A DNA stretch of 64,000 nt from Hansfordia pulvinata (GCA_006538405.1 BJKQ01000009.1:372001-436000), one strand, 5' to 3'. Shown: positions 37,229-50,804, counted from the stretch's first letter. Numbers and translations: made by a program. Notes: generated from the sequence alone by a model not told the origin.

Positions 37229-38165
37229 GCGTGCCGGGATAGTGGGACACGCTGCGAGTCGTTTTTACGAGGAGAAAACGGCGAGGCATTGTGTCCCACA
37301 AGCTTGGTGAATGAACTCGTTACAGCGAGACCAACGCATTAAAGAGGGTGTCATTGACGGCTGCTATGAGGCATGATCCAACTTCAGGAGGAGAGTACAG
37401 GCAGCGAATAGCTCGCATTTTGTCTCGGCGTTCGGATCGGATGCACTGGTATGGGAGCCGCCCATGATTGGACAGTCCTCGGGCACATGAATTTTGAAGC
37501 CACCTTGAACGACGAAATGGCAGCATCCCGAGTCTGGAGACATGGAAGCGTGGGTTTGAAGCAGCAGCCAACGGCGCCTGAGGTTTTGGAAAGGAAAACT
37601 GCGTTTACGTTTATAAATACAGAAAGATACCCTCACATCAAGCAGGCCAAGGGAGCCTGGAAGCCAGATATTGTTGATTACAAGCTCCGTTTCGTTTATC
37701 CTGAATCCATGCTGGGTTTCAATATTTTTCGAGAACGTTCCCGGAGAAGATACCTAAGGTATGACACTGGAAAGCCTTTCTGCTTCAGTGCAGTACTTGC
37801 CTACCCAACTCGTATCTGACGGTCCGCGGGCCGCACCTTCCTGCTGATCAACGCAACCTGCACGAAGCTGCTATTCTGGCTCTCAAGCCGTCTGGTGGAC
37901 TATCGAGGACCTGGGCCGCTCTTTCCCAAAATCAATGTTTCGAGACAGCCACCAGAAAATTCCCTTTTGTCCATTCTGCCCTCGTCTTGTCCGTCGTGTG
38001 CCCCTTGTCCACATCCGCCATCACAACCCACGCCGTGCTACTCATCAATCTTGCAGACTTCAGTACGACATTTGGGCGCCGTAGCACTGATTTCCACGAA
38101 CCATACTTCAGTCCCCAAAACGACCACTCTCGAACCACAGGAGCGATCAGCTCCCCAAGCAAACC
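37229..38165. other. Spacer between transporter and MER3 genes
   Basis: Holds the transporter's 3' flank and the MER3 promoter. A frame at 37451-37819 has no motif. TACCTAAGGTA occurs at 37751. No RNA gene seen. Confidence 0.55.
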
Positions 38166-41100
38166 ATGTCCTACCGGGACGAAGGAGGTAGTGACCCTTA
38201 TCGTCTCCCACAAAGCGTCGAGGATAGATATTTGCAGAACATCATCGATCACACGAGACTCTTTTCTGCCTCTCCTTCTGCATTCGCTCAGCTGCCGAAC
38301 ACACGGAACCTCGCCGTCGACCCCGTTTTATCTTCGCTGCATCATGGCGAGTCGGATCCGCTTCACGAACTTGACGACTTCGGTATAAAAGCCTATCCGG
38401 CCCCTCTTGAATTACACGGCTAACTTGCCCTAACCCAGACCGCAACGTGATGGGCCTTCCTCCGCGGCAGCTTCCAGCCTCCAATTTCCACCCTACTCAG
38501 CCGCAGCCGACCGATACCTTCTCTCAGCCTCAGTCCCGTGTCATTGGCGATGCAAGTCATCACTTCAGGCCATTTGTCCACCGAGGACCGGACTACCAAC
38601 CGCCTTCATTTTCGTCCAATTCCTTACAGACCTGCAGGGTCCAGCCTTCCCCACCATCTCAAGATGGCCGCATTCGCAGCCACCCGCAACGCAACACAGA
38701 ATCGCGACAAGGAGCTCGGCTTCTGCCTACCCCTTCTTCCAATCGTGAGCATGTCCAAGAGTGGAAAGGAGAACTCTCACTAACTCATGAAGCCCATGAA
38801 TCATACTCTTCCATGCGCAAATCTGCTTCGAGGAGTCCATCGGAGCTTGGAGGATCAAGTCCGTCAGCACGTCTCACTTCAAGACACCAAGCGCCTACAG
38901 AGGTTGCAGTGGGGGCTCAGTCGTCCCAGAGATGGGTTGAGAAATTCCAACTCGACCTGAATCACGCGCGCAGTGTGCCTCCAATCATTCGGGGCACCCA
39001 ACTTGTCGACCCTCGACAAAGTCTGCCTGACAGATTCAGAAGCGTTTTCCCTTTCGATCTGTTCAACATTGTCCAGTCAAAGTGCTTTCCTGTCGTCTAT
39101 GGTACCGAGGACAACGTGGTAGTCTCTGCGCCCACTGGTTCGGGCAAAACTGCCATCTTGGAATTGGCCATATGCAAGCTTCTCAACAGCCCCGGTGGCT
39201 CAAACTTCAAAATTATCTACCAGTCACCCACAAAGTCACTTTGCGCCGAACGGACCAATGATTGGCAACGGAAGTTCGCTCAGATGGGCTTGAAATGTGC
39301 TGAACTCACAGGTGACACATCTCCAGCACAAGCCAGGCGTGTTGGTGATGCTTCTATCATCGTGACTACACCTGAGAAGTGGGACTCCATCACCAGGAAG
39401 TGGTCGGATCATCGAAAGCTTCTCGAGCTTGTGCGTCTGGTTCTGATTGATGAGGTGCACATTCTGAAAGATGCCAGAGGCGCCACGTTGGAAGCCGTGG
39501 TGTCGAGAATGAAGACGATCGGGGCAAACGTCCGTTTCGTCGCCTTGAGTGCCACAGTCCCCAATATTCAAGATGTTGCAAAGTGGCTCGGCAAATGCCA
39601 TTCCAACCAAAGCGATCCAGCCCATTTTGAGGTTTTTGGCGAAGAGCTGCGGCCTGTCAAGCTCCAGAAATACGTGTACGGATACGAGGGCAGCACAAAC
39701 GATTTCGTCTTCGAGAAGACCTTGAACGGCAAGTTGCCGCTTCTCCTGGCCAAGCATTCAAAGAACAAGCCAATCATGGTTTTTTGTTACACTCGCAAGT
39801 CCTGTGAGAAGACTGCACGCGACTTGGCAGAGTGGTGGTCCACGGTGCGATCGGAGGAAAGAGCTTGGCCGACGCCCACGAAACGGATCGCCGTGTCCAA
39901 CGCCAACCTGCAAGAGCTACTGAGCCACGGCGTTGCATTCCACCACGCTGGTCTGGATTCGGGGGACCGGTCGGCTATTGAGAAGGCCTTCCTTGAGGGC
40001 CACCTGTTCGTCATCTGCTGCACGTCCACGCTGGCTGTTGGGGTCAATTTACCATGTCATACCGTGGTCCTGAAAGGCACATCTTGTTACATAGACGGCC
40101 AGCAACAGGAATGCTCGGATTTGGAGGTCATGCAAATGCTCGGACGGGCCGGGCGTCCGCAATTTGACAGCAGCGCCACAGCAATTATCATGACCAGAAA
40201 GAATCAACTCAATCGGTACACTACAATGATCTCCGGCAACGAAACTCTGGAGAGCACACTGCATCACAATCTTATCGAGCATCTGAATTCCGAGATCGGT
40301 CTCGGCACGATCAAGAACATCAAGGGCGCAAAGGAGTGGGTTGGGGGCACGTTTCTCAGCGTCCGAATGCGCCAATCCCCTAGCAGATATCAAGCCGAAG
40401 ACGTCAACAACGCAGCGGGCGCAGATGCCCGTATGCAGGAGTGGTGCGAAAGGGACATCAAGGAGCTGCAAAAGTACGGGCTCGTCACCGACACTGAGCC
40501 CTTGGCGTGCACCGAGTACGGCAACGCGATGGCGCGATACATGGTGCAATTCGAGACGATGAAGTTACTTCTGTCGACGCCCTGGGGCGCAGATATGGAA
40601 GAAGTGGTAAGTCGGGTCTGGCTGCAGCCTGCAGCTGCAAGGCTGAGGATCTCGCTGATGCGTGCATAGTTAACTACATTCTGCAAGGCCGATGAGCTAA
40701 AGGAATTCCGATGGAAGCCTGCAGAAAGAGCGGTCTGCCGGACCTTGGGCCAGTCGCCTTTCATATTGTTCCCGATGAAGGAAGCTCTCAATTACACTTG
40801 GCAGAAGGTCTCTCTTCTGGTTCAGATATTCCTAGGAGGTGTCGAGCTTCCAAATGACAAGGAACACGCACCTATCAGGAAGCAAATGGGCGCCCAGAAA
40901 GTTGTCATATTTGACCGTGTCAACCGACTGGCGAGGTGCTTCATTGATTGCAGAGCGCACGATCAAGATGCTGCGAGCACAAGGGCGGGCTTGGAGCTTG
41001 CTCGATCTTTCGCCGCCAACGCATGGGAAAACAAACCCGCACAGCTTTCACAGATACCTAACTTTGGTCCTGTCGCGGTTCGCAAATGGGTCAGCCACGG

Positions 41101-42967
41101 CGTGAATACAGTGCTTGGCGTGGCCGAGAAGGACTTTGTGGACATTGAGCGAATCAGCAGCCGGAACCCGCCATTCGGTAGCCGGCTGCTCAAGATACTC
41201 GACGATTTCCCTCGCCTAACGCTACGAGCTGACATCGAAAAGACGAGTCCCAAGCCAAACCCCAAGGAGGAGGTTGTGGTCAATATCAAGGTGCACCTCG
41301 GTCACTGCAACGCCAAGCATCCGCCCGAATGGAGGTCCAGAGTTCCGGGTGTGACATTCATGGCAGAGACCTCGGAGGGCCACTTGGGCTTCTTCTGGAG
41401 AGGTAGTATCAATCAAATTGATCCATCGCAAGGGCTCGACTTGAAGTTTCCAGTGGCCATCAGCGAGTCCACCAGCACAATCACTTGCTACTTCAGCTGC
41501 GAGGAGATAGTTGGTACACAAGTCACGAAAAAACTTATACCGGATTTTCCGGCCTCGGCATTCAATCGCCCCACGACCCTCAAGCGAAGCAAAATTGCCA
41601 AATGCGACGATGAATTTGATCTGGAAGACGTCGAAGAGAGCGATATGCTTGATGCCCTGGCCGCCGTTGGCCCGGACGTCCACAGGCTCCCCCTCGAAGC
41701 CAGCGGCCCGAGCGCTGATGAAACGCGCTGTGGTGATGGCGAGGCACTTGCGAGAACCGAGAGCGATACAGGCCTGAAGATGAATAACGGGAAATGGATG
41801 TGCAACCATCACTGCCGAAATGGCGGCTTGACTAAGTCAGGAAAACCATGTGTGCACAAATGCTGCCATGAGGGTCTTGAGAAGCCAAGGCCACCGCCTT
41901 CCCAAAAGCTCCCAAAAGCAGAGAAGAAGCAGGACGCACATGGTAACACAGCAGAACAGGCAAGCTCGAAGGCACATGCCAGCTTGGAGCAATCATCGAC
42001 AGCAGCAAAGTCGCAGAACTCCGCGACGCAGGGCCAATCATTGAAGAGAAAGTCTGTAGAGCAAGCCGCTCCACCGTGTCTCCAGGGCTCTCATAAGCGG
42101 GGCAAGCTGGGCACAAACAACGAATCAACCGAGGACAAACCGCCCAAAACAGACCCATTCGAACTCCTGTTTGATTCTGACGCTTCTGAGGACGCCGAAG
42201 TGCCGACATTAGCAGCCAATGCGATGGATTCACCCGATGGGGTCGAGCTGGCAGCAGAGAATCCATGCACAAGTGTGGGGGTTGTGGTGCCTCATGCCAG
42301 GAATTCGGCCGTTCAGTCCTCCCGGAGCCATGCGCGCGGTGTGGACTCGAACTCTGTGGGTATTCCCCCAGATTCTATGCTTCTGGACTCGGATTGGCTC
42401 TCAGACGATGATGAATTTCCAGACATAGCAGAGCTCTTTGCCCAAGCGAACACCGAATGCACGAAGACCCCCGATAGACACCCCGCCGAGGAGACCTTGT
42501 ACCCGGGTGTCATCGATACGCTGCGAGACAGCTTTCAACGGGGATCAGAGCCGAACCTGAGCTTCACTACCGTGAATGAGCTGCAGAAAGCTTCAGATCG
42601 TCTTGATCTGTCGCTTCCGAGTCACGCAATCGGAGATCATTCAGCACAGCCCCGGCCGGAACAGCTAGGCCTATTGCGAGATCACCCATATGGCGGTTCC
42701 GAGCATGCGGATATCCACCTTGAAGTCGACGTCGATAGGTCTGAAGAAGTCGGATACCTTGACGACGATTGGCAGACCTGCGCTCAGGCTTTAGACAACC
42801 TTTCGGCCCCGCGTTGTTCTGAAAGAGGAAGCCCGCCCCCTGAATCTCGCGCACAGGGAGAAAACCCAGGGCCTGCTGCTCAGCAGAACAACGAGCCCGC
42901 ATGGGTATCGGATCTCCCTTCTGATATCGTGGACATGTTTCGAGGGTGTGTAGAATTCGTTGACTAG
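38166..42967 (+). CDS. MER3: ATP-dependent DNA helicase MER3/HFM1 (meiotic crossover)
   Basis: Ski2-like DNA helicase that stabilises and extends recombination intermediates for interfering crossovers in meiosis; nuclear. Exons 38166-38382, 38439-40606 and 40670-42967 give about 1560 aa. The N-terminal ~230 residues are disordered. Helicase motifs follow: APTGSGKTA (Walker A, near residue 302), TPEKWDSITRKW, LIDEVHILKD (DEVH box, ~409), LSATVPN, VFCYTRKSCEKTA, FHHAGLDSGDRSAIEKAFLE, TSTLAVGVNLPCHTVVLKG and QMLGRAGRPQFDSSA, then a winged-helix part and a Sec63-like domain (FGPVAVRKWV is its helix-hairpin-like piece). Near residue 1172 comes a cysteine/histidine cluster, CNHHCRNGGLTKSGKPCVHK, typical of HFM1. 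The last ~370 residues are acidic and disordered. The first ATG is used because exon 1 splices cleanly in phase 1. All catalytic motifs are intact. Confidence 0.95.
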
Positions 42968-44289
42968 CTGGCTTTCTAGCCCAAGACGTAGGAGACAGTG
43001 GGTATCGACGAGGATCCTCGAATGTGACGATTGACACCACTGAGACGTAGATCACAGCGACTGTCTGCTAGCTTCAAAATGAAGGCCGACCAAAACGAAC
43101 CACGACGGACATTCGCTATATTACTCTAATACAGAACCATGATATCACTCCCAGTCATATTGAGCACGATGGTCAAGTTGTGAACGGGGTCAGATGAGTC
43201 AAATGTCAAATCGAGAAAAAAAGCACCGCTAATGCTGCCTCAGTACACCAATGATTGTCCAAAGTTCTTTATATCCCTCGTCTTCACACAGAACCCGTCG
43301 CAAACTGGCTCCCAACATGAGCCAGTATATCAGACTGGTCCCAATTGTACTCCCCACATGAATGTTGACGCTCCTGGCCTCCTCCATCTGTGACCTCCGA
43401 CGTCAAAGTCAACACCGAGGTCTCTGACCCTCGGCTAGACATGATGCTATCCGAGCTGTACATGAAGTTATACAGCTCTTCGATAATGAGCTCAAGTTCG
43501 TCCCTGGAGTGTGTCAGCCGAGCTCAGAATGCTTGAAGCACCTTGCTTCCAAATCCTTGTTGTCCTCCGAATGACTTCGGGGTCTCATCGCTGATGGGCG
43601 CAAGCGCGGAGTTGAGTGCTTCCAGTGTACGTTGGTTACGAAACAACTTACTCGGAAGACAGGACATCGTCCTCTCGGGGCAATGCCCATGCCATGTTGC
43701 TTAATTGCCAGATTATGGGTAAGATTGACCGAACAAGGAATATCATTCAGAGTGCGAGAGAGCGGTGTCTCGTGTCGTAAGAGCAATGACTGTGCTGCGA
43801 GTTGCTTGGTGGAAGTAATGATGGTGAGTGCTTGTCCACTGTTGAAGACACGGGGATGAGAAGAGAGGCGGCGTGCCCCTTTATACTTACCAGCAGCTTC
43901 ACAGCGATATCACCCCTCTCCCTCCTATCGGCGGCCTTGCTCACAACTCACACTGACAGCTTACCCCGTCATCCAGATCAAGGTACACACGTCGGCAGCC
44001 GCGAGCTCCCGCTCCCCCCAAGACGAGACGCGGCGATCTCACGCGCGCGCGTCCAATGACCGGACGCTGACCCCTCTTTGCCGGGGTGCCTGGCATGGTC
44101 GAGAGGCCCATCTATGGCTCCAGGCTCCCCGCGGGCTCGGATACCGATCTGTCAAAAAAAAAAAAAAAGCATGAGAGGCCCCCCTTTCCCCCTGCCACAA
44201 GATCGGGACCGGGAGGCGACCTTTCCTTTTCTTACCCCAAGGGGGCTGACGCGCGAGTGCCATTTCCCATCGACCACGCAGCCCGCAGC

Positions 44290-44312
44290 CCACACACACA
44301 CACACACACACG
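44290..44312. repeat. (CA)n microsatellite
   Basis: About eleven CA units, noncoding. Confidence 0.85.
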
Positions 44313-45436
44313 CAACGCAACCCCCGGGCACCCAGGGCCGCTCCCGATACGCCCGCGTGGACGCCGCGCCTGAGAGCGACCGAGAGCAGCAGCAGCAGCA
44401 TCGGCGGCGGAAGCGGAAGCGGTCATGTTGGTCCCGGGGGCTGGGGTATCATGACCCGTCCTGTGTGTGCGTGCATGTGTGCGTACCTATTCTTGTGTAC
44501 AGCGACGAAAAGGGGGGAGGGGGGCATGATGATGATGATGATGATCTCGTTTCTTGTTTGCGCGGCGAAGCTGCTGCCAGTCACTCACTTAGATCGTCTG
44601 CAACCCCATTTCATTTTCCCCAGCTTCGTCATGCACGCCCGCTTAAGTGTTTATGCTTGGGCCTTGCTCGGGTTTCCCCGAGGGGGGGTGCGCCAGGGCA
44701 CGGAGCGCCGAGTTTTCTTTGTCATGGCACCTGATGGGATGGGATGGGATGGAACCCTTTCGAGACGCGCAATGACTGGTCTGTCCGTCCCGGACCCGAC
44801 GGCGCTCCCGCCGCAGCGCAGCACCCACGCCCGGATATGGGTTGACACCCGGAGAGGAGGGGGGAGCTCCCGAGATGGTGGATGATTGGGAACTCATTCG
44901 GGCGTTGTGTTGTGCTGCCACACCTAAATTCCTGCTTTGCGCGCGCGTGTGTGTGTGTATACTCGTCTTCACATCCCCTGTAGTTGTCTGTTCGTCCGTC
45001 TTGTTTCCGGAGGGGTCGACTCTTTTTTTTTTTCTGTGGTATAAGGTGCATGTTCGAGTGCCAAGACCGAAGCGAGGGAGACTGACAGCGTCCAGATTGG
45101 GCGAAATGGCTATAGGTAGGTAGGCGGGCGATGCGTTGTGCGTGCGTCTGATGACGAGTGTTGTTGCCGGGGGCCAGGGCGGAAGGGGAGGGCGGCCGGC
45201 CGGCGCAGGAACCTTCCAACCGATGAGGGGACTTTTGTTATTCTCTCTTGATTTATTTCTTGATACACCTGTAGCTATCCGGTCAGCAACTCGTGGCGCG
45301 CGAGGAGAGGTAGTCTGATCGCCCATGTGACCGGGCGGGAAGCGGGAAGCGGGCGGCGGGCGGCGGGGGCGGCGGGAGGAGCCGGGAGGCAGAGTGGAAG
45401 CAAGCGACGGGCATGCGCACGATCATGTCCCTTGGG

Positions 45437-45457
45437 CCCCCCCCCCCCCCCCCCCCC
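45437..45457. repeat. C21 homopolymer
   Basis: Uninterrupted C run in noncoding DNA. Its length in the assembly is probably not exact. Confidence 0.85.
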
Positions 45458-46699
45458 TTCGCGCGTCGGTGTGTTGTGCTGGCCCGGCGTGGTCTGGGCC
45501 GGCCTTCCAATGTCGGGCTGGTCGAGATAAAACACCGTGCAGGGCGACACCAACGAGCGCCTTGTCACGACGCCCGAGTCGTCCAACTGGCTCCTCCCCC
45601 TCTCCCTCCCCCTCCCTCCTCCTGCGGAAATGCGGCAACGCGGGAGGCGGCGCGAAAGGAAGTGCTGATGGCCGGGCAAAGTCCCGATCGACTCGGGACG
45701 CAGGCTCTTTGTGTAATTCTCACGACGGACACAGACAGGCCCTTGCCCCCTGGACGCTATCTCTCCCTCCCCTCCTCTCCTCCATCCGCGCAACCCCGGC
45801 TCCGCTGACCTTTCCGGCCGAGGGCGGAGAGGCCAGGGGGGAAAGAGAGATGGGGAGATGGGGGATCAGGGTCTCGATGACCCGCGTGTTCCTGCCCCAA
45901 CTGCAGCGGCCGGGGGTTCCTCTGTGTGATTTCTCTGTTTTCTCACGATGCCGCTGCAGACAGAGGGGCCTCTCTGGTGGTCCTTCCCGTCCCTGTGGTC
46001 GTTCATGATGTGAGCCCAGGCGGGGCCCCGCGTCATCGAGCAAGTCAGCCCAGTACCGGAGAGTCGGTCTCTCGAGCGGGCGACGCGCATGTGCCCCCGC
46101 AGGACGGGAGCGGAACACCCGCCCCCCGGGTACCTTTACCTCGCCGCAGCCATGTGCTCGATTCGGACTTTTGAGGCCACCCCCGGCACAGCACTTGCTT
46201 GCCCGTCTTTGCGGCGCAGGGCGGCTTCTTGGGGGGAATGAGAGAGGAGCGGACAAGGGGTCTCTGCCTCTCGTCTCACCGTGTTATGTAATGTGTTTGG
46301 GAAAGGCGGGTTGAGTCTCGAAACCCACGCGGCACAGCAGAGGCCGCTCGCGGGATGGGCACGGCAGGGGCGTTTACTGCACGGGGAGGGCGGAGGGAGG
46401 TGAAATACAGCATACATACCTTGTGAATGACTCTTAGGGGCTTCTGGAAAAGGAGGGAGTGTTCAGGGAAATTCTCGAGGGGCCTCTCGGAGCGCGCGGC
46501 GAGACGACTTTCAACCTCGCCTGGACTCGAGCAAAAGGAGTGATCACGCGTCCGTCCCACATTACCACGTACTTTACGCAACGGGACGCGGCGAGGGGAT
46601 CTATCTCGGAGAATCGTTCGCGCTCCTCACCTGTCTCGTAATAGCACGCTCTGATTCCAGAAACAGAACGGGGACGGGGGGATCCCTTCCCCCGGCCCC

Positions 46700-46745
<46 letters not shown>
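46700..46745. repeat. (CG)n-(GA)n compound microsatellite
   Basis: About five CG units pass directly into about seventeen GA units, the longest GA array in the window. Confidence 0.9.
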
Positions 46746-46747
<2 letters not shown>

Positions 46748-47309
46748 ACGGAGATGGGTTGGCAGACGGCGAGGTCTCTGGTCGAACGATGGCCCACCAC
46801 GGCGGCTGGCCTTGGTGTCTGGCTGAGGAGACGACGGGCTGGGCTGGGCTCAAAGGCAGTCTACACCGCTGCTCGCTGCAAGCAGCTATCCGAGATGCGT
46901 ATGTGTGTGGCTTGGGACTGGGCAGTCAGTCAGTCAGTTAGTCAAGTCATGTTCCCTGGCTTTCCCAACCCGCTCCTGTCAAACAAACGGGGGGGCCAGG
47001 ACGGGATCCATGGACCCATGGCAGCCTCAGGTAGTCTCTCTGGGGAACGTGGCTTTGCTGCGACTGAGTCTTGGCGGCGATGGGGTGACGGGCAACTCGG
47101 GCATGTCATTGCGTAGAACCGGGATGGCCGAATCTGCAGCGGGAAGGCCCTTGCTTGGTCTCCATCCCGTGGCCGCCAGAGGGACGGACCCCCGTCCCAC
47201 TCCTCTCTGCAGAACAGAGACGGGACGTCGCCGGACGCATGCCTGCAGAAGCTGAGTCCCTCGTCAGCACGGGTCGGTCAGGTCCCACGCACACCAGGCG
47301 GCTATCAAG

Positions 47310-47365
47310 CCATCATCACAAGTCAGCCAGTCAGTGTCAGTCAGTCAGGCAGTCAGTCAGCCGGC
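47310..47365. repeat. AGTC-type tetranucleotide repeat
   Basis: Interrupted CAGTCAGTCAG units. A shorter related array lies at about 46921-46948. Confidence 0.75.
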
Positions 47366-49603
47366 CGGCAGGCCAGCCACCTCGAGCCGAAATTAATTGT
47401 CCCTGATATCTAGGTACCTATCCACGCGCTCGTCTCCCGCCTCCTTCCCGCCACGTAGACAGTCTCGTGGCCTGCTAGCTGGCTGGCCCTCTCGTGACAC
47501 CCTCCCTCCCGGGCCGCGGCCTCTGCGAGTGGTGGTCGACGCAAACGTATCCTCCTACTCCCCCTGGCCTGGCCAAGCACGCTCGAGATGGCTTCGCGTT
47601 GGGTGCTTTCCCCCCCTCCGCGGTGCAGCAAGCATGCTCTTTGTGAGCCCTCCCGGGATCAGGGTCTGGTGGGAGTAGGTTGTCTGCATGATAAGATGAC
47701 CTCGGCCGCTCAAGGTTCCCCCTCCAATTCTGCTCTGCGATGTGGGCCTCAACGTTGCAGCGGAACTCCGCCCGCTAGCCTGACCGGTTTGGAATCCTTC
47801 GGCTTCAGCCGAGTGGAAGATGCCTGCCACGGCCTATTCGGGAGATGAGTATTCAATAAACCCTATCCTGCCTCCCCCCCTCCTCGAGAGGTCGATCGCG
47901 GCGCGTCGCTCGGGGCCGCCCTATGGACTCGCCCCTGGCCCCGTCGTAGCAACCCCCCTGAGCGAGGAGCATCCTACAAATGCAAGGATCCTCGCTTTGG
48001 GGACCTGTGATGCGACCTGGACTGTGCAAGTCTACCGGGAGAGGGCGTGGGTCGTCCATCGACAACGGTGGAGGGTGGGAATGCCGCCACATAGCACTCT
48101 CGGCTGTGACCTGCCTCCCCTGGAGAGGCTCTTGGAACAGGAGGACCGTCGATCGATGGAGAAGGAGGGGCGGCGGCAAGAGGGCGGTATCTGCGGCGGC
48201 AGTGGCACCACATGCCTCTCGGAAGCCGGCGCAGCAGGTCAGACTGAAATGACAAGTCGGGTCGGTTGTTTGCAACAGGTCGTCATCTCAGAGAAAGCTT
48301 CTGACTGTCAGCGACAAGGGCCAGGGGGGGGGGGGGGACCTCTTCTGGCGGCCGCGACTCTGCCTCCCTCACTACGCGAGCTGCTCGCCCGCACCCGCCC
48401 GTCGGCTGCGAGATGCGCAAGGCCAAGAAGGGCATCTTTTCACGATGGTTACACGCACGTCGCCCTCTGCGGTCGCCCAGAGCAGCGGCCTACGTCTGGC
48501 ATGGATCTGGCCGCGAATCGAAGGGATCCCTGCTGGATGGGCATCCCGTCTCGGTGCCCGTGGTGCCCCCCCTCTCCCCCCCCTTTCTGTTTCTGCCCTC
48601 TTGTGCATGGCCGAAGATGTGGGCGTTTGCATTGACGTCAACTACAGAGGAGCCGGCTGGAGCAGCAGAGCCTACCGAGGGGCCGGACCACCGCTGGAGG
48701 GGTGTCGATAGGGGCGCGGCGATGGCAGGACTACAGGGGATCTGGGAGCGTACGAGAGTGGCCGCTTCTCTCCGTCACACTGTGCCCAGCCGGGCTCTTG
48801 TGTGGCCCTGATCTCTGAACTGGACAGTGTACGTGACAGTGGCCGAGTGGGGGGTTTTCTGGCCCCGAGGCCCCCTCCCCCATTCTGTCTCCTGCTCTCT
48901 CGCTCCCCAAGCTTTCCCTTCTTACCTCATCTGATACTTGCAGAGCTTTCTCGTCCTTCACATCTTCCAGACGCTTGTTTCCCAACGCCGAAGAAACTTC
49001 TGCTCTATCAGGGCTTCGCTTAATTCACTGTGGTATGATGTGAGCTTGCTTCGCCCATGTCGGTCGTGTCGGTCATCCTCGTCTTGTCCGCCAGCCTGGA
49101 TCTTCGGATCCCGGAGCTTGGAGGCCTTGATTGTTTGTGTTCGATGGTATCTGGAAGATTTTTGATGGGTCGCCCAGCATCCCCAGATATCATCAGAGAG
49201 ACAGTTTGGATCATCAAATAAACATCTCCATCAGAAAACCCACGAGACTTTTTCCATTGTCCGCTCATCTCCGTCGGGATGATTCTTTTTACCTTCTGTC
49301 CATCACAGACATCAGCGAAAATAACGATGAGGGCCCCGAAACTCAGCCTGCGGCTTCGCGAACACCATGAGATCCATGCCTCCAAGATACACCCCACCTA
49401 ATACCATCCGAGTACTGCCACGGCAATGTCGACGCCTCATCATCATCACGTCCACGCACCATTATCCCTGAACCTTCGAGGGCCACACCACCGAGAACAA
49501 CAAGCATCAACACCGAGAGACGGGCTCTAACCGAGCTCAACATCCTCCGTGATCACTTGAGGAACGTCCAGAGTGCCATAACACCCCTCCAACAACGCCA
49601 AAG

Positions 49604-49885
49604 ATGACGATCGCGAAGCCACAACCAATTAAATCTCCAACACAGAGAGAGGCAGCACCAGGATCGACTCGCCTTCAAAAGGAAATTCGGATCGAGAGTG
49701 ACGATGCCACCGAGAAGGATTACGACATCAGTGGAAACCTCAAGCTCTGCGAGACCGTCCCACACTGGACGGCGTTGGACGACCACAACAGGACCACAGC
49801 CGGCTCCGTCCACCTCGATCAAGACCAAAAAATGCCTATGGATTGTTTTCCATTTCCAGTCCCCACGAGCGTAGCCCATCAATAA
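49604..49885 (+). CDS. Possible small hypothetical protein, 93 aa
   Basis: ATG at 49604 opens a 93-codon frame with a balanced, non-repetitive composition, unlike the compositional frames around it: acidic KEIRIESDDATEKDYDISGN then CETVPHWTALDDHNRTT. Just upstream a different frame reads a coiled-coil-like stretch (ERRALTELNILRDHLRNVQS, about 49515-49577) that ends at the TGA overlapping this ATG, so the two could be exons or overlapping pieces of one small gene. There is no signal peptide, domain or supported splice site. It may be chance. Confidence 0.2.
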   Translation: MTIAKPQPIKSPTQREAAPGSTRLQKEIRIESDDATEKDYDISGNLKLCETVPHWTALDDHNRTTAGSVHLDQDQKMPMDCFPFPVPTSVAHQ

Positions 49886-50804
49886 GGTCTGAGCATGGCG
49901 GACGTTGCTGCGGATTGCCGAGAGCGACCGCCACTCTCAAGTTGGGGACGCCTAGGCGTAGCTGACGATGGCCGACGGCGACATGCACGGCACGGCCGAT
50001 GTTGATTTCAGAGATGTGAGACTTCAGTGCCTTCGCGTTCCCTCTTCCTCTTTCTCTCCCGCTCCCTCTCTTTCTGGCGCCCTTCCCTTCTTCCCGTCAA
50101 CTGACATCATCCCTCGCCCGGATCTCAGATTCAACTTCCACCTCCATCCTCACCCCACAACAACGCGCCGTCTTCTTCACTCTCTCTACTCTTCTACCCT
50201 ACACTCTTCCTATCTCGGATTTTTAAACGAAGCCGAACAAGAGGCTACCCGAACCTCCTCCCCCATCACCAAGCTTTCGACCCACCTACAGATCCAACAC
50301 CACATCCCTCACCCCGTACAGCTCGCCCTTCTCCCATCGGTGCCTGCTCCGGACAAGCGCCGGCGTAACCCACCTCGCAAAGCGGGATGCCCACCGCGCG
50401 GGTTCCGGGTGTAATAAGAGAGAGAGAGAGCAAGACACACACGCTTCCTAGTGCGGTCTTGGTGTGAAGCAGGAAACGGCGAGGCCGTGAAGGTAGGAAC
50501 CATGAGAAGCAAGAAGATCTACTGCAAGAACGGGACGTAGACTCCAGCCCCAGAACTGCCCGTGATAGAGATCGAGTCAAGAGTATGAGAACAACATCTC
50601 GTGTATAGACAGTAAGTCGGTGCTATTTACAGCCTGCACCAAAACCACCAATTCAGAATACTTGTAACCAAAAAAAGGAGCGTCAGAGAATAGAACCCCC
50701 AACCCCAGACCGAGGCAATGTGCCCCCGCCCGCCTCCCCAACCCAACACAACCCCTCAGAAGACCAGTTCCCGCTGGCCGTCGCACCTTCCTCCCTTCCC
50801 CCTT

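Larger units (their letters stand above)
42968..50804. other. 7.8 kb gene-poor tract
   Basis: From the MER3 stop to the pectate lyase stop. Long homopolymers and microsatellites (A14 at 44155, CA at 44290, C21 at 45437, GA at 46711, AGTC units at 46921 and 47318) break it up. Frames such as 44078-44734 and 47820-48635 are compositional and show no motif. The stretch 48880-49020 is pyrimidine-rich like a fungal promoter or leader, and two small open frames follow: 49604-49885 (listed separately) and 49968-50414, which opens with ATGGCCGACGG but becomes Ser/Pro/His-rich without recognisable domains. Either could be the tail of a lineage-specific gene or a noncoding transcript. Confidence 0.45.
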
